Assembly: GCA_021646405.1 (NCBI GenBank)
Contig: SOER01000021.1
Location: 1-50,662 of the forward strand
From: Candidatus Loosdrechtia aerotolerans
GTDB lineage: Bacteria; Planctomycetota; Brocadiia; Brocadiales; Brocadiaceae
Direction of reading: 5' to 3'
Length of the DNA: 50,662 nt
The notes beneath the pieces are model-generated. The model was not told the origin of the DNA. It saw nothing but the letters and a program-made list of their open reading frames with translations, and ran no database searches. Both the position numbers and the translations under genes were made by a program. Below, one piece after another: positions 18,577 through 26,480 of the stretch; the stretch's first letter is position 1, and each line of letters starts with the position of its first letter.

Positions 18577-19527
18577 ATGATACTACAAATAATATTATTT
18601 TTTGCAGGTCTTGCAACGCTTTATTTTGGTGCCGAATGGCTCGTGAAGGGAGCATCGAGATTTGCCCGTTCATTTGACATTAAACCAATGGTTATAGGGC
18701 TCACCATCGTTGCCTTTGGTACATCAACCCCGGAACTTGTTACGAGTGTAATAGCTAGTATTAGACATTTAAACGATATTGCGGTGGGTAATGTCATCGG
18801 AAGTAATATTGCAAATATTGGTCTTATCCTGGGTTTGACTGCTATCGTTCAGCCTCTTAAAGTTGATATGAAGCTTCTTTACCGTGAGATGCCAATTGTA
18901 GTTGGTACTTCTCTGTTATTATACTTTATGGGCTGGGATGGCATTTTAAACCGTTGGGAAGGGATCATACTTCTGGCCGGTATTGTTGTTTATACATTTT
19001 ACCTGTATCGTATGGCCTCAAAAGAACCTAAAATTATTGAACAAGAATTTCTGGAATATGAAGAATTCATTGGTGCAACACGCAATACTATTATAAAGGA
19101 TATCTTATGGATGGTTCTTGGTTTTGGGGCACTCGTTGGTGGCGCACATTTGCTTGTTCATTCAGCTATTTATATAGCAAAGGTCGTAGGGATCAGTGAC
19201 CTTATTATAGGGCTTACCGTTGTTGCGGTCGGTACTTCTCTGCCCGAACTAGCGACATCAATGGTTGCTGCTATCCGGAAGGAGTCCGATATCAGTATAG
19301 GTAATGTGCTGGGCAGTAACATCTTTAATATCCTTGCCGTTCTGGGTGTTGCTGCAATAATTCAACCCCTGCAAATTACCACTGCCTCGCTCCGTATTGA
19401 TATGCCTGTCATGCTCATGTTCAGTATATTCCTCATTCCGATAATTACCTGGAAATTTGTCCTTACCCGTCTCCAGGGTTTTTTCTTACTGGCCGGGTAT
19501 AGTGTTTATATATTCTGGTTGTTTTGA
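18577..19527 (+). CDS. Calcium/sodium antiporter (CaCA family, YrbG-like)
   Basis: 316 residues, about ten membrane helices in two homologous halves. Each half carries the alpha-repeat signature: AFGTSTPELVTSVIAS with GNVIGSNIANIGLILG in the first, AVGTSLPELATSMVAA with GNVLGSNIFNILAVLG in the second; the two glutamates bind the ion. It exports Ca2+ in exchange for Na+ or K+. No coupled neighbour: pheT ends 72 bases upstream and an IS scar follows. Confidence 0.93.
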   Translation: MILQIILFFAGLATLYFGAEWLVKGASRFARSFDIKPMVIGLTIVAFGTSTPELVTSVIASIRHLNDIAVGNVIGSNIANIGLILGLTAIVQPLKVDMKLLYREMPIVVGTSLLLYFMGWDGILNRWEGIILLAGIVVYTFYLYRMASKEPKIIEQEFLEYEEFIGATRNTIIKDILWMVLGFGALVGGAHLLVHSAIYIAKVVGISDLIIGLTVVAVGTSLPELATSMVAAIRKESDISIGNVLGSNIFNILAVLGVAAIIQPLQITTASLRIDMPVMLMFSIFLIPIITWKFVLTRLQGFFLLAGYSVYIFWLF

Positions 19528-19544
19528 CTAAACCTCAGGTGATA

Positions 19545-19676
19545 TTCTCGTTCCGTTGATGATAGAGTAGTATCAAAATCAAATTCATACTTCCACCCAT
19601 AAAGAAGTCTCTTGAGCATCTTTTTGATCCCCAATTCCTCCCACAGCCTTTCAAAAATCAATGCTGGTCCAATCTC
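19545..19676 (-). pseudogene. IS1634-type transposase remnant
   Basis: The reverse strand from 19676 encodes about 40 residues: IGPALIFERLWEELGIKK, then RLLYGWKYEFDFDTTLSS. This matches the N-terminal region of IS1634-family (IS4 superfamily) transposases from memory. A stop lies immediately upstream in frame, and no catalytic DDE segment or terminal repeats are left. It marks an old insertion next to the antiporter gene. Confidence 0.6.
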
Positions 19677-19680
19677 TTAT

Positions 19681-20138
19681 CTCTCATGATAACCCCCTGT
19701 ATTTATGCGGCTTTCCTGCTACTTATCCCCTCTCAATTGTCAAAGAAAAGTTAGACCATATGATGAGACTTGGGATGTATGCAAGCTGTGCTGTCACATA
19801 AATTACAAGATTCGGATTTTTTTATCGGTCTTGTGCAACAAAGCCTTAACCAATTCCCATGTTTTAAGATACAATATGGATTGTTTAAAAACAGAAATTA
19901 TCATGGATATGGATTGGTACATAATTTGTTAAATAGAGTTTTAAAATTCATCTAAAATTATAGAGGTAAAATCGGTTTCAATTTCCCTTATAGGAGAGAT
20001 AATTTTAGAAAAGATATTAACAGGTGGTATCCTGGTTTAATTCTAACATATTATAATGTGTCAACGAAAAGGGGGTGAGAGAGTTAATTGACCTATTTAT
20101 CAGCGAGTCAAAACTAACATACTATGAGGAGATGAATT
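19681..20138. other. Intergenic stretch with no supported gene
   Basis: Two overlapping open frames of 60-75 codons lack ribosome binding sites and any recognisable sequence. The last 60 bases hold the GAGGAGA ribosome binding site of the next gene. The stretch may contain more of the decayed IS, but I cannot show it. Confidence 0.3.
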
Positions 20139-20717
20139 ATGAAAAACAAATATTACGTAGGGCTTATTGTAATTCCACTATTTCTTATTACATTTTCTAC
20201 ATTTGTCAATGCTCATGAAAATACAAACTTGAGCGATATATTGCTTGTTCAAGATTCCCCCGGAGAAGCTGCGAAGCAAACAGAGAGGCAACAGAGACCG
20301 AAAGATTATCCAGATAATTTGAAACTCCCTTCTGCTACAGGACGGCCTCAATATGTTCTTTTCAAAGGTAAAGTTAAAGAGAAATCAGTCAGAAAACTTG
20401 AAAAGTTTTTCCGAGAAGAAGTAATGCCTGTTATTGCCAGGGATGAGAATATTTTAGGACTCGAGACTTATACGAATGTTTTTGGATGCGATGATTTTAA
20501 ATATGTTGTATTGTTAAAAATAAGACCCGATGTATCGTTATCATTTGATGCTGTACTTAATGTATTTTCTCGTAGCAAAACTATGGAAGAATCCTTTAAG
20601 ATGATCAACCGTCTAGCTGGCTTCTTTGAAAGCAGCTCAACTTCGATCATTCTTCATCGCCCTGACCTCTCCATCTCTAGAAGGCCAATGGGATACGTTC
20701 AGACAATAAAAAAGTAA
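20139..20717 (+). CDS. Secreted protein of unknown function
   Basis: 192 residues with GAGGAGATGAATT before ATG 20139. Residues 1-25 are a clear signal peptide (KKYYVG-type start, hydrophobic LIVIPLFLITFSTFV, cleavage after NAHE-like Ala). The mature part has a charged linker to about residue 65, then a folded region: YVLFKGKVKEKSVRKLEKFF, EEVMPVIARDENILGLETYT and KYVVLLKIRPD. That strand-helix-strand pattern resembles antibiotic-biosynthesis-monooxygenase-like ferredoxin folds, but only loosely. It precedes the lipoprotein gene by 12 bases; the two are likely one operon. Function unknown. Confidence 0.75.
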   Translation: MKNKYYVGLIVIPLFLITFSTFVNAHENTNLSDILLVQDSPGEAAKQTERQQRPKDYPDNLKLPSATGRPQYVLFKGKVKEKSVRKLEKFFREEVMPVIARDENILGLETYTNVFGCDDFKYVVLLKIRPDVSLSFDAVLNVFSRSKTMEESFKMINRLAGFFESSSTSIILHRPDLSISRRPMGYVQTIKK

Positions 20718-20729
20718 GGAGATGAAAGT

Positions 20730-21464
20730 ATGAAATCTTTAAGATTAAAAATCAGCCTCATTTTATTAGGACTATTCGTATGTTTTTTTAACATTGGATG
20801 CCCTTGCGAAGAGCATCTAAATTTGTATGTATTTGTTGGGCATCTTACTCCTGATGAGTGTAGAAGAGCCATACAGGAGGGAAGAGAGGATACTGGTCAG
20901 GTAAGATTTCTATGTAAAGGTGAAGAAGTTACTATTTGTTGGCATACGAGCGGTGCAAATATTCAGCTTGATCCTGGCTTTGGTATGCAGGATGCTTCTG
21001 GTTTGGTGTATCTCACCGTAGAATCAGACACTACAGTTAAAGCTACTCCGCTGACTGGCTGTGCAGGCTCAAAGGAAGTTAAAATTAAGGTTGTAACTGA
21101 GCCTACACCATCAACCTGGATTGGCAAATGGAACCGAGAGTGTAGTGCCATCGAATTCGAAATACATGAACAATTCGTTAGTACAAATATTAAGGCAATA
21201 GACATTACCGCACAATGGGAACCAACAGTAGTATTGCCTGATGGAAGTACTTTGACTTGTACTACACCCCCTTTCCTCGACGGCTTTCATCAAGAAGAAG
21301 TTTTTGGATTCCAAATAAGGAGTCCATTTATTACAGAAACTTTCACCAGAAGGCTAAAGGCGGTAGGGCACTGGGCGTTTGTGTTGAAAGCGGATTGTGG
21401 TGTTGACTTTCAATGTAACCCAACTGCGAGTTTCGAGTTTAATATTACATTGGTATGTGATTAA
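20730..21464 (+). CDS. Predicted lipoprotein of unknown function
   Basis: 244 residues, preceded by AAGGAGATGAAAGT. A hydrophobic leader ends in the lipobox-like FNIGC, so the cysteine at residue 24 is probably lipidated. The mature protein is beta-rich with scattered cysteines (CPCEEH, CKGEEVTICWHT, GCAGS, CSAIEF, CTTPP, CGVDFQC, VCD), suggesting disulfides and two Ig-like or jelly-roll modules. EVTICWHTSGA resembles the edge of Ig-like domains found in surface proteins. It is co-oriented with the secreted protein upstream. No family recognised. Confidence 0.75.
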   Translation: MKSLRLKISLILLGLFVCFFNIGCPCEEHLNLYVFVGHLTPDECRRAIQEGREDTGQVRFLCKGEEVTICWHTSGANIQLDPGFGMQDASGLVYLTVESDTTVKATPLTGCAGSKEVKIKVVTEPTPSTWIGKWNRECSAIEFEIHEQFVSTNIKAIDITAQWEPTVVLPDGSTLTCTTPPFLDGFHQEEVFGFQIRSPFITETFTRRLKAVGHWAFVLKADCGVDFQCNPTASFEFNITLVCD

Positions 21465-21577
21465 TAAATCCATGAATCCTTCTGTATCAATAATATTATC
21501 AGAAAGTGTGGTTACATTTTCATGAGATCCTTACCTGCACTTTCGATATAAGTGACAGTATCAGTACATCTTAAAAT

Positions 21578-21637
21578 GGGGTTGCTGATCTCATTATGCT
21601 ATTTTCGAATCATCTTAAATAGCCTCACAGCAACCCC
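21578..21637 (+). repeat. Inverted repeat, terminator-like, after the lipoprotein gene
   Basis: GGGGTTGCTG (21578-21587) and CAGCAACCCC (21628-21637) are perfect complements separated by 40 bases, and flanking AAAAT/ATTTT-like sequence extends the pairing. With the long loop and only a short T run it may be a weak terminator or the footprint of a small repeat element. Confidence 0.55.
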
Positions 21638-21726
21638 TAATTTTAAAGAATTGGTCATATCATTTTTTCTTTACAATTGCTTTTAGCACATAATTGAGAG
21701 AAGAACCAAAATAAAAATTTTTTTTA

Positions 21727-21766
21727 TTGACATTTAGTAATAATTGTTATCTAATAACAATTATTA
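21727..21766 (+). promoter_or_regulatory. Promoter overlapped by a perfect 29-bp palindrome (Fur/PerR-like operator)
   Basis: TTGACA (21727-21732), 17-base spacer, TCTAAT (21750-21755). A 13-base arm TAATAATTGTTAT (21738-21750) is repeated inverted at 21754-21766 around the centre CTA; the match is perfect. The palindrome covers the spacer and the -10 box, where a bound repressor would block RNA polymerase. AT-rich palindromes of this kind are typical targets of Fur-superfamily regulators. Rubrerythrin and ferritin downstream fit PerR- or Fur-type control by peroxide or iron. The regulator's identity is inference. Confidence 0.75.
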
Positions 21767-21772
21767 ATTTAG

Positions 21773-21967
21773 ATGACTGGAGAATGCAGGTGCAGATGCT
21801 CAGAGAATCTGGAAGGAAGAACATTAGCATGCTCGCTGCCTGAGAAATGCTATAGAGTTGCTGACTTTCACTACAAAGCGCATGACGATTCGAGATGCCG
21901 TCATAATTCTGCCAGCTGTCCGGAAGGCTATTGCAAAGACTGTAATAAGGATAAATTTGGACAATGA
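21773..21967 (+). CDS. Small cysteine-rich protein
   Basis: 64 residues, nine cysteines (5, 7, 9, 20, 26, 42, 49, 54, 57) and several histidines: ECRCRCSE at the start, SLPEKCYRV, then CRHNSASCPEGYCKDC. It begins about 11 bases after the expected transcription start, so it would be almost leaderless; no Shine-Dalgarno is seen. The rubrerythrin gene starts 33 bases later. The cysteine pattern suggests a metal-binding peptide, which fits its place ahead of two iron/peroxide proteins. It could instead be an untranslated leader that happens to be open. I do not recognise a family. Confidence 0.45.
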   Translation: MTGECRCRCSENLEGRTLACSLPEKCYRVADFHYKAHDDSRCRHNSASCPEGYCKDCNKDKFGQ

Positions 21968-22000
21968 AAATATAATACATTGAGAAAAGGAGGGATTTGT

Positions 22001-22573
22001 ATGTCAGTAAAAGGTACAAAGACGGAAAAGAATATTTTGACGGCGTTCTGCGGCGAATCACAGGCGCGGAACCGGTACACCTATTTTTCCAGGCAGGCCA
22101 AGAAAGAAGGTTATGAGCAGATTTCTGCGATTTTTACCGAGACGGCCGACCAGGAAAAAGAACACGCCAAGCGGTTGTTTAAGTTTCTTGAGGGTGGTGA
22201 AGTTGAGATTTCTGCAGTATTTCCTGCCGGTATGATTGGTACGACAGAGGAAAACCTCGAAGAGGCAGCTAAAGGCGAAGACTATGAAACTACCCAAATG
22301 TATCCGGATTTTGCACAAATTGCAGAAAGTGAAGGTTTAAAAGAGGTCGCAATCGTCTTTCGCAATATTGCCGTCGCCGAGGCCCGTCATCGTGACCGCT
22401 ACATTGCGTTGAGGAAAAATATTAAGACAGGCAAGGTCTTTACGCGTGAAAAACCCGTTCGCTGGGTCTGTCGTAACTGTGGTTATGTACACGAAAGCAC
22501 AGAAGCTCTTAAGAACTGTCCGGCGTGTGCTCATCCGCAGGCTCATTTTGAACTTGAGGCAGTTAATTATTAA
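22001..22573 (+). CDS. Rubrerythrin
   Basis: Peroxide reductase with a di-iron ferritin-like domain and a rubredoxin domain. ATG 22001 is preceded by AAGGAGG; an in-frame TTG at 21980 has nothing upstream. 190 residues: the first ExxR helix (FCGESQARNRYTYFSRQA), DQEKEHAKRLFKFLEGG, AESEGLKEVAIVFRNIAVAEARHRDRY supply the iron ligands; the C-terminal CRNCGY...CPACAHP loads one Fe. It removes H2O2 in anaerobes using rubredoxin or NAD(P)H-linked electrons. Clustering with ferritin points to peroxide and iron stress. Confidence 0.96.
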   Translation: MSVKGTKTEKNILTAFCGESQARNRYTYFSRQAKKEGYEQISAIFTETADQEKEHAKRLFKFLEGGEVEISAVFPAGMIGTTEENLEEAAKGEDYETTQMYPDFAQIAESEGLKEVAIVFRNIAVAEARHRDRYIALRKNIKTGKVFTREKPVRWVCRNCGYVHESTEALKNCPACAHPQAHFELEAVNY

Positions 22574-22639
22574 ACTAAAAATCACAATTGCAAGCCGTTG
22601 CAAACCGTTCCATGAACGGCACCGTTGGTTTTGAAAATG

Positions 22640-22679
22640 TCCGGGCTCCCGGTTCCGGAGGCGAAAGGAGGGGCCCGGA
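22640..22679 (+). repeat. GC-rich hairpin between rubrerythrin and ferritin
   Basis: TCCGGGCTCC (22640-22649) pairs with GGGGCCCGGA (22670-22679) over 10 bp with one G-T. No T run follows, so it is not a standard terminator; it may be an RNA-stability or processing element, or a small repeat. Confidence 0.5.
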
Positions 22680-22782
22680 TATGTAGTTTCGCTCTTCTGC
22701 AACTTTTATGAAAACTATGAAAAACGGTTAGAATGTGAAAAGTATGAGTTGAAATTTGATAATTGAGATCAAAGAATAGAGA

Positions 22783-23313
22783 ATGATTATGATAAACGAG
22801 AAGATGGAAAAAGCCTTCAATAGACAGATTAATGCGGAAACCTACTCGGCCTATTTGTATTGGTCAATGTCAGCAGCGCTGGAATATATGAATTTGCCCG
22901 GATTTGCCAACTGGATGCAAGTTCAGGCACAGGAAGAAATGACGCATGCAGTAAAGTTCTTCCGTCACATTATGGAGCGGGGCGGCAGGGTAGCGCTTAC
23001 CGCTATTGACGGTCCGCCGACCGGATGGAAGGATGTTGAGGATGTCTTCAAAAATATTCAAAAGCATGAGGAGCATGTAACCAGCCTTATCAATGATCTG
23101 ATGGATCTTGCTCTGACGGAAAAAGATCACGCGGCGGTGATGTTTCTGCAGTGGTTTGTAACCGAGCAGGTTGAAGAAGAATACATGGTACATGAAATTC
23201 TCGGCAAGCTGAAAGTTGCCGGAACGGCATCGGCTGCACTCTATATGCTTGACAGGGAAATGGCTCAGCGTGTCTTTGTGCCACCGACAACCGCTCAGAA
23301 GGTTCAAGGGTAG
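22783..23313 (+). CDS. Ferritin
   Basis: 176-residue bacterial non-haem ferritin of the FtnA type, storing iron as ferrihydrite in a 24-mer. Four-helix ferroxidase ligands are seen: NRQINAETYSAYLYWSMSAA (first Glu), QAQEEMTHAVKFFRHI (Glu-Glu-x-x-His), and TEQVEEEYMVHEIL (Glu-rich last helix). Two nearby starts exist, ATG 22783 and ATG 22789; neither has a strong ribosome binding site. It follows rubrerythrin by about 210 bases and could share the palindrome-controlled promoter. Confidence 0.95.
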   Translation: MIMINEKMEKAFNRQINAETYSAYLYWSMSAALEYMNLPGFANWMQVQAQEEMTHAVKFFRHIMERGGRVALTAIDGPPTGWKDVEDVFKNIQKHEEHVTSLINDLMDLALTEKDHAAVMFLQWFVTEQVEEEYMVHEILGKLKVAGTASAALYMLDREMAQRVFVPPTTAQKVQG

Positions 23314-23390
23314 GGCCTATACTGTTTTTATATTTGTAATTGGGTGTAATTGGGGACACATCCCATTTGTTGCAAGGGCAAAAGATGGTA

Positions 23391-24521
23391 AGTACCTGAC
23401 CATAAATAAATGCATAAAATATTAGGGTGTTTGAAATGAGATATTGTATTGAGAGCCAAAAAACTTAAGAATATGTTCTACAGAACGAACTAAACGACGA
23501 AAAGAAGTGTAAGCAGAAAAGGGTAACCATTTGTATTTCATCAACCGCCAAAGATTTTCAATAAGGTTGAGTTCCGGGCAATAGGGTGGCAAATATTTAA
23601 TAATAAGGTTCTTTTTAGCCCAGAAAGGGATATGCCGGATAAATTCCCTGGAGGTATGAACGGGGGCATTATCAAGAAGAACAAAAGTCTTCTTCTGGAT
23701 ATGCTCGATAAATTGGTTAAAGCACATGATGACAACAGAAGTATCTACTTTCCCTTCTATAACAAAAGGATAGAGCCTGTTTTGTCTGTTCAGAAAGCCC
23801 AACACATTCAGACGACTACTACGAGAAGAAGGAATCCTGAGGGTTTCTCCAACACCTTGCCATGCATAAGGAACACAAGGTTCCAGGGAAAATCCTGTAG
23901 CGTCAAAATAGCGAAGGTCAATTTCTCCAGCTTTTTCTCTTTGCTGAAGCTTCTCAATCATTTGTTGCCGCTGATGATACCGATAGGGATGAGGTTGTTT
24001 TGCAGGAGATTTTTTTATTCGTTTCCATACAAGGCGAGCTCTTTTTGCAATTCTCCTAATCGTTTTTGTGCTCACTCGCTTATCGGTTTTCTGCTGGAGG
24101 ACAGCAGCAACCTTTTTTAAATCTCTGGGATATTCTTTGAGGTATTTCAAAGCTTTTTGTTGCTCTGCCGGGGTAAGGATACGAGGACGTCCACTTCGAG
24201 GAAGATTGTAAAGGCCAACTAATCCTAAGCTCTGCCAACGATCAATCCAGGAAGAAACGCTTCTGCGATCCACTTGATAAATCTTGGCAATTTCATTAAT
24301 GGGAAACTTCTGATGACTCAGGAGAATACTATGGGCTCGCATCCGAACCCATCGAGAGTGATGACGTTGATACAATTCCTGTAATGTCTGAATTTCTTCT
24401 TTATTAAGAGGAGATACATATTTCATAATTCTTTTTCCTATAAAGATTCTTCAAAAATTAACTCCTTAAGTTTATATTACAAAATCTCCTCCATTTATAC
24501 AAATATTTATGTCCAGGTACT
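23391..24521 (-). mobile_element. Complete IS630-family insertion sequence
   Basis: The left end AGTACCTGACCATAAATA (from 23391) is matched inverted at the right end (up to 24521); 24 of about 28 bases agree by eye. TA (23389-23390 and 24522-24523) flanks both ends, the target duplication expected for IS630/Tc1-mariner. Length 1131 bp with one intact transposase on the minus strand. It appears complete and possibly active. The flanks rejoin into non-coding DNA, so no gene was broken. Confidence 0.85.
23422..24426 (-). CDS. IS630-family transposase
   Basis: 334 residues. N-terminal helix-turn-helix DNA-binding region (INEIAKIYQVDRRSVSSWIDRW, then a second HTH around RVSTKTIRRIAKRA), followed by a DDE domain: first Asp in LRYFDATGFS, second Asp in VLLDNAPVHTS, and Glu in PELNLIENLWRLMK. 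All three catalytic residues and the LPPYCPELNLIEN block are intact. Unlike many family members it is a single open frame and needs no frameshift. Confidence 0.95.
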   Translation of the reverse strand: MKYVSPLNKEEIQTLQELYQRHHSRWVRMRAHSILLSHQKFPINEIAKIYQVDRRSVSSWIDRWQSLGLVGLYNLPRSGRPRILTPAEQQKALKYLKEYPRDLKKVAAVLQQKTDKRVSTKTIRRIAKRARLVWKRIKKSPAKQPHPYRYHQRQQMIEKLQQREKAGEIDLRYFDATGFSLEPCVPYAWQGVGETLRIPSSRSSRLNVLGFLNRQNRLYPFVIEGKVDTSVVIMCFNQFIEHIQKKTFVLLDNAPVHTSREFIRHIPFWAKKNLIIKYLPPYCPELNLIENLWRLMKYKWLPFSAYTSFRRLVRSVEHILKFFGSQYNISFQTP

Positions 24522-24658
24522 TATAACGGAAACAAAGGCACTGAAAAAATTTTAAATGGTGATCACAAAACAGAAGTATTGATTATAGATGGTAAAACTA
24601 TTCAGGGTAAAATACCCTGTTTTTTGGAAAGATAATCCAAAATGGTAAAACAAAATAT

Positions 24659-26470
24659 ATGCTTATTTCACCGGTAAAGACGTTTCTTTTTATAATGGCT
24701 ATTATAGTGCTTTGCCAATCGACAGGGATTTGCAGTTCTCATATTAGAATTGTAGACAACAACGAACCAATGGCCGTTATTGTTATTGCTGATGATGCAT
24801 CACAGCAGGTACAATTGTCTGCAAAGCTTCTAGTGGAATACGTTAAAAAGTCGACAAAAACTGAGTTGCAGATATTGAATTGTTCACAATTACAAGAGAA
24901 AACAAACAAAGTAAAAATCCGGATAGGTACCGGAGATTATTTGGACAAACATAAACTTAACCTGGATAATCTTGATGAGGATGGTTTCGTAATTTCGTTT
25001 CCTGACGAAAATAATATTATTATTGCAGGCCCCACTGACTGGGGAACTGAATTTGGAGTTTATGAATTTTTAGAAAGATACGCAGGCGTTCGATGGCTTA
25101 TGCCAGGCACCGATGGTGAACATGCACCTGAACACTCAACACTGAATATCCCCGTAAAAGAAGTACGGCAAGAGCCTGTATTTTTCTCACGTAATATTAG
25201 CGGACTCCGTGGTGAAGCGCAAATTGCCTGGGCACGCCGTAACCGTATGCATGGAAGAGTGAAGTTCCATCATAATCTCCTTCATCTCTTCCCGCCAGAT
25301 CAGTATACAAAATCACACCCTGAGTTTTTCCCTGTACATAAGGGGAATAGGTATCTGCCTCCTACAAACAATACCCACAGATGGCAACCATGTTTCTCTG
25401 CACCAGATATTGTAAACGAAGCTATAAAGAATATCTGTAGTTATTTTTCTGAGCATCCTGAAGCAACATCCTACTCGCTTGGCGTAAACGACTCCGGTGG
25501 CCATTGCGAATGTGAAAAGTGCATGATAAAAAATAGTGGTAAAAAGAATTTCATAGGTTACAGAGATGTTTCTGATCTGTATTTTGAATGGGCTAATGCA
25601 GTTGTGGAAGGTGTACTGGAAAAGTTTCCTGATAAATGGTTCGGCTGCTTGGCCTATAGGGAGATAGCACAACCCCCATCCCGCATTAAAGTTCACCAGC
25701 GGATAATTCCTTATATGACCTATGATCGAATGAAATGGATAGATAAGGATGTTGAGGCAGAAGGAAAAAGGGTTACACAATGGTGGGCAGAGGAGGCCCC
25801 ATCTTTTGGTTGGTATGATTATATCTATGGTACGCCTTATCTGCTTCCCCGTGTTTATTTTCATAAGATGGCAGATTATTATCGCTATGGGCATGCACAT
25901 GGCGTTCGGGCAATGTATGCCGAGGCTTATCCAAATTGGGGTGAGGGTCCTAAGTTATACGTAGCGTTGAAACTCCAATGGAATCCTGACCTGGATGTAG
26001 ATGTCTTGTTGAAGGATTGGTACGTTTCTGCTGTTGGAGAAGAAGCTGCTTCAGACCTGGCAGCATATTATGGAATCTGGGAAGAATTTTGGACAAAAAG
26101 AATTCTCAGTTCTAAATGGTTTACAGAAGAAGGCCAGTATTTATATTTTAATAGTAAACCAATGTACCTTGATTTGGTAACCTATGAAGATATTTCAAAA
26201 AGCCGGAAATTATTGGAATCTGTGCTAGCAAAGGCCAAGACCCCGAAACAAAGGGCTCGGGCAGAAATTTTTCTGAAGGCATTTGAGTATTATGAAGCAT
26301 CGGCTGTCTCTTACCTGGGGTTAGTGAAGCAGATAAAGCTACCCGATAAGGATAGGAAATATTATGAGGATATGTATAAACGACGCTTTGAATTGGTTAA
26401 TGAGTTTGAAAAGGATCCTGTTCTAGTGCATCCGGTTCGGTTTGATAAACGGGGAATATTGGAATATTGA
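24659..26470 (+). CDS. Secreted DUF4838-family protein, probable carbohydrate-active enzyme
   Basis: 603 residues with an N-terminal signal peptide (hydrophobic FLFIMAIIVLCQSTGIC). Residues about 30-165 form a GH67-N/GH20b-like small alpha/beta domain (LLVEYVKKSTKTELQIL, GPTDWGTEFGVYEFLERYAG, VRWLMPG). The rest is a barrel-like DUF4838 region with SLGVNDSGGHCECEKC, FEWANAVVEGVLEKFPDK and AMYAEAYPNWGEG, and a helical C-terminus. The Asp in GVNDSGG and the Glu in AEAYPN could be catalytic, but this is inference. It directly precedes the heparinase-like gene (10 bases apart), so it likely trims or modifies the polysaccharide made by this locus. Confidence 0.8.
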   Translation: MLISPVKTFLFIMAIIVLCQSTGICSSHIRIVDNNEPMAVIVIADDASQQVQLSAKLLVEYVKKSTKTELQILNCSQLQEKTNKVKIRIGTGDYLDKHKLNLDNLDEDGFVISFPDENNIIIAGPTDWGTEFGVYEFLERYAGVRWLMPGTDGEHAPEHSTLNIPVKEVRQEPVFFSRNISGLRGEAQIAWARRNRMHGRVKFHHNLLHLFPPDQYTKSHPEFFPVHKGNRYLPPTNNTHRWQPCFSAPDIVNEAIKNICSYFSEHPEATSYSLGVNDSGGHCECEKCMIKNSGKKNFIGYRDVSDLYFEWANAVVEGVLEKFPDKWFGCLAYREIAQPPSRIKVHQRIIPYMTYDRMKWIDKDVEAEGKRVTQWWAEEAPSFGWYDYIYGTPYLLPRVYFHKMADYYRYGHAHGVRAMYAEAYPNWGEGPKLYVALKLQWNPDLDVDVLLKDWYVSAVGEEAASDLAAYYGIWEEFWTKRILSSKWFTEEGQYLYFNSKPMYLDLVTYEDISKSRKLLESVLAKAKTPKQRARAEIFLKAFEYYEASAVSYLGLVKQIKLPDKDRKYYEDMYKRRFELVNEFEKDPVLVHPVRFDKRGILEY

Positions 26471-26480
26471 TAATAAATGA

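Noticed and set aside
22640-22679. Hairpin as a Rho-independent terminator
   Set aside because: Strong stem but no T run after it.
23341-23365. GGGGACACATCCC as a REP/RAYT-type palindrome
   Set aside because: Only a single short copy and no IS200-like transposase nearby.
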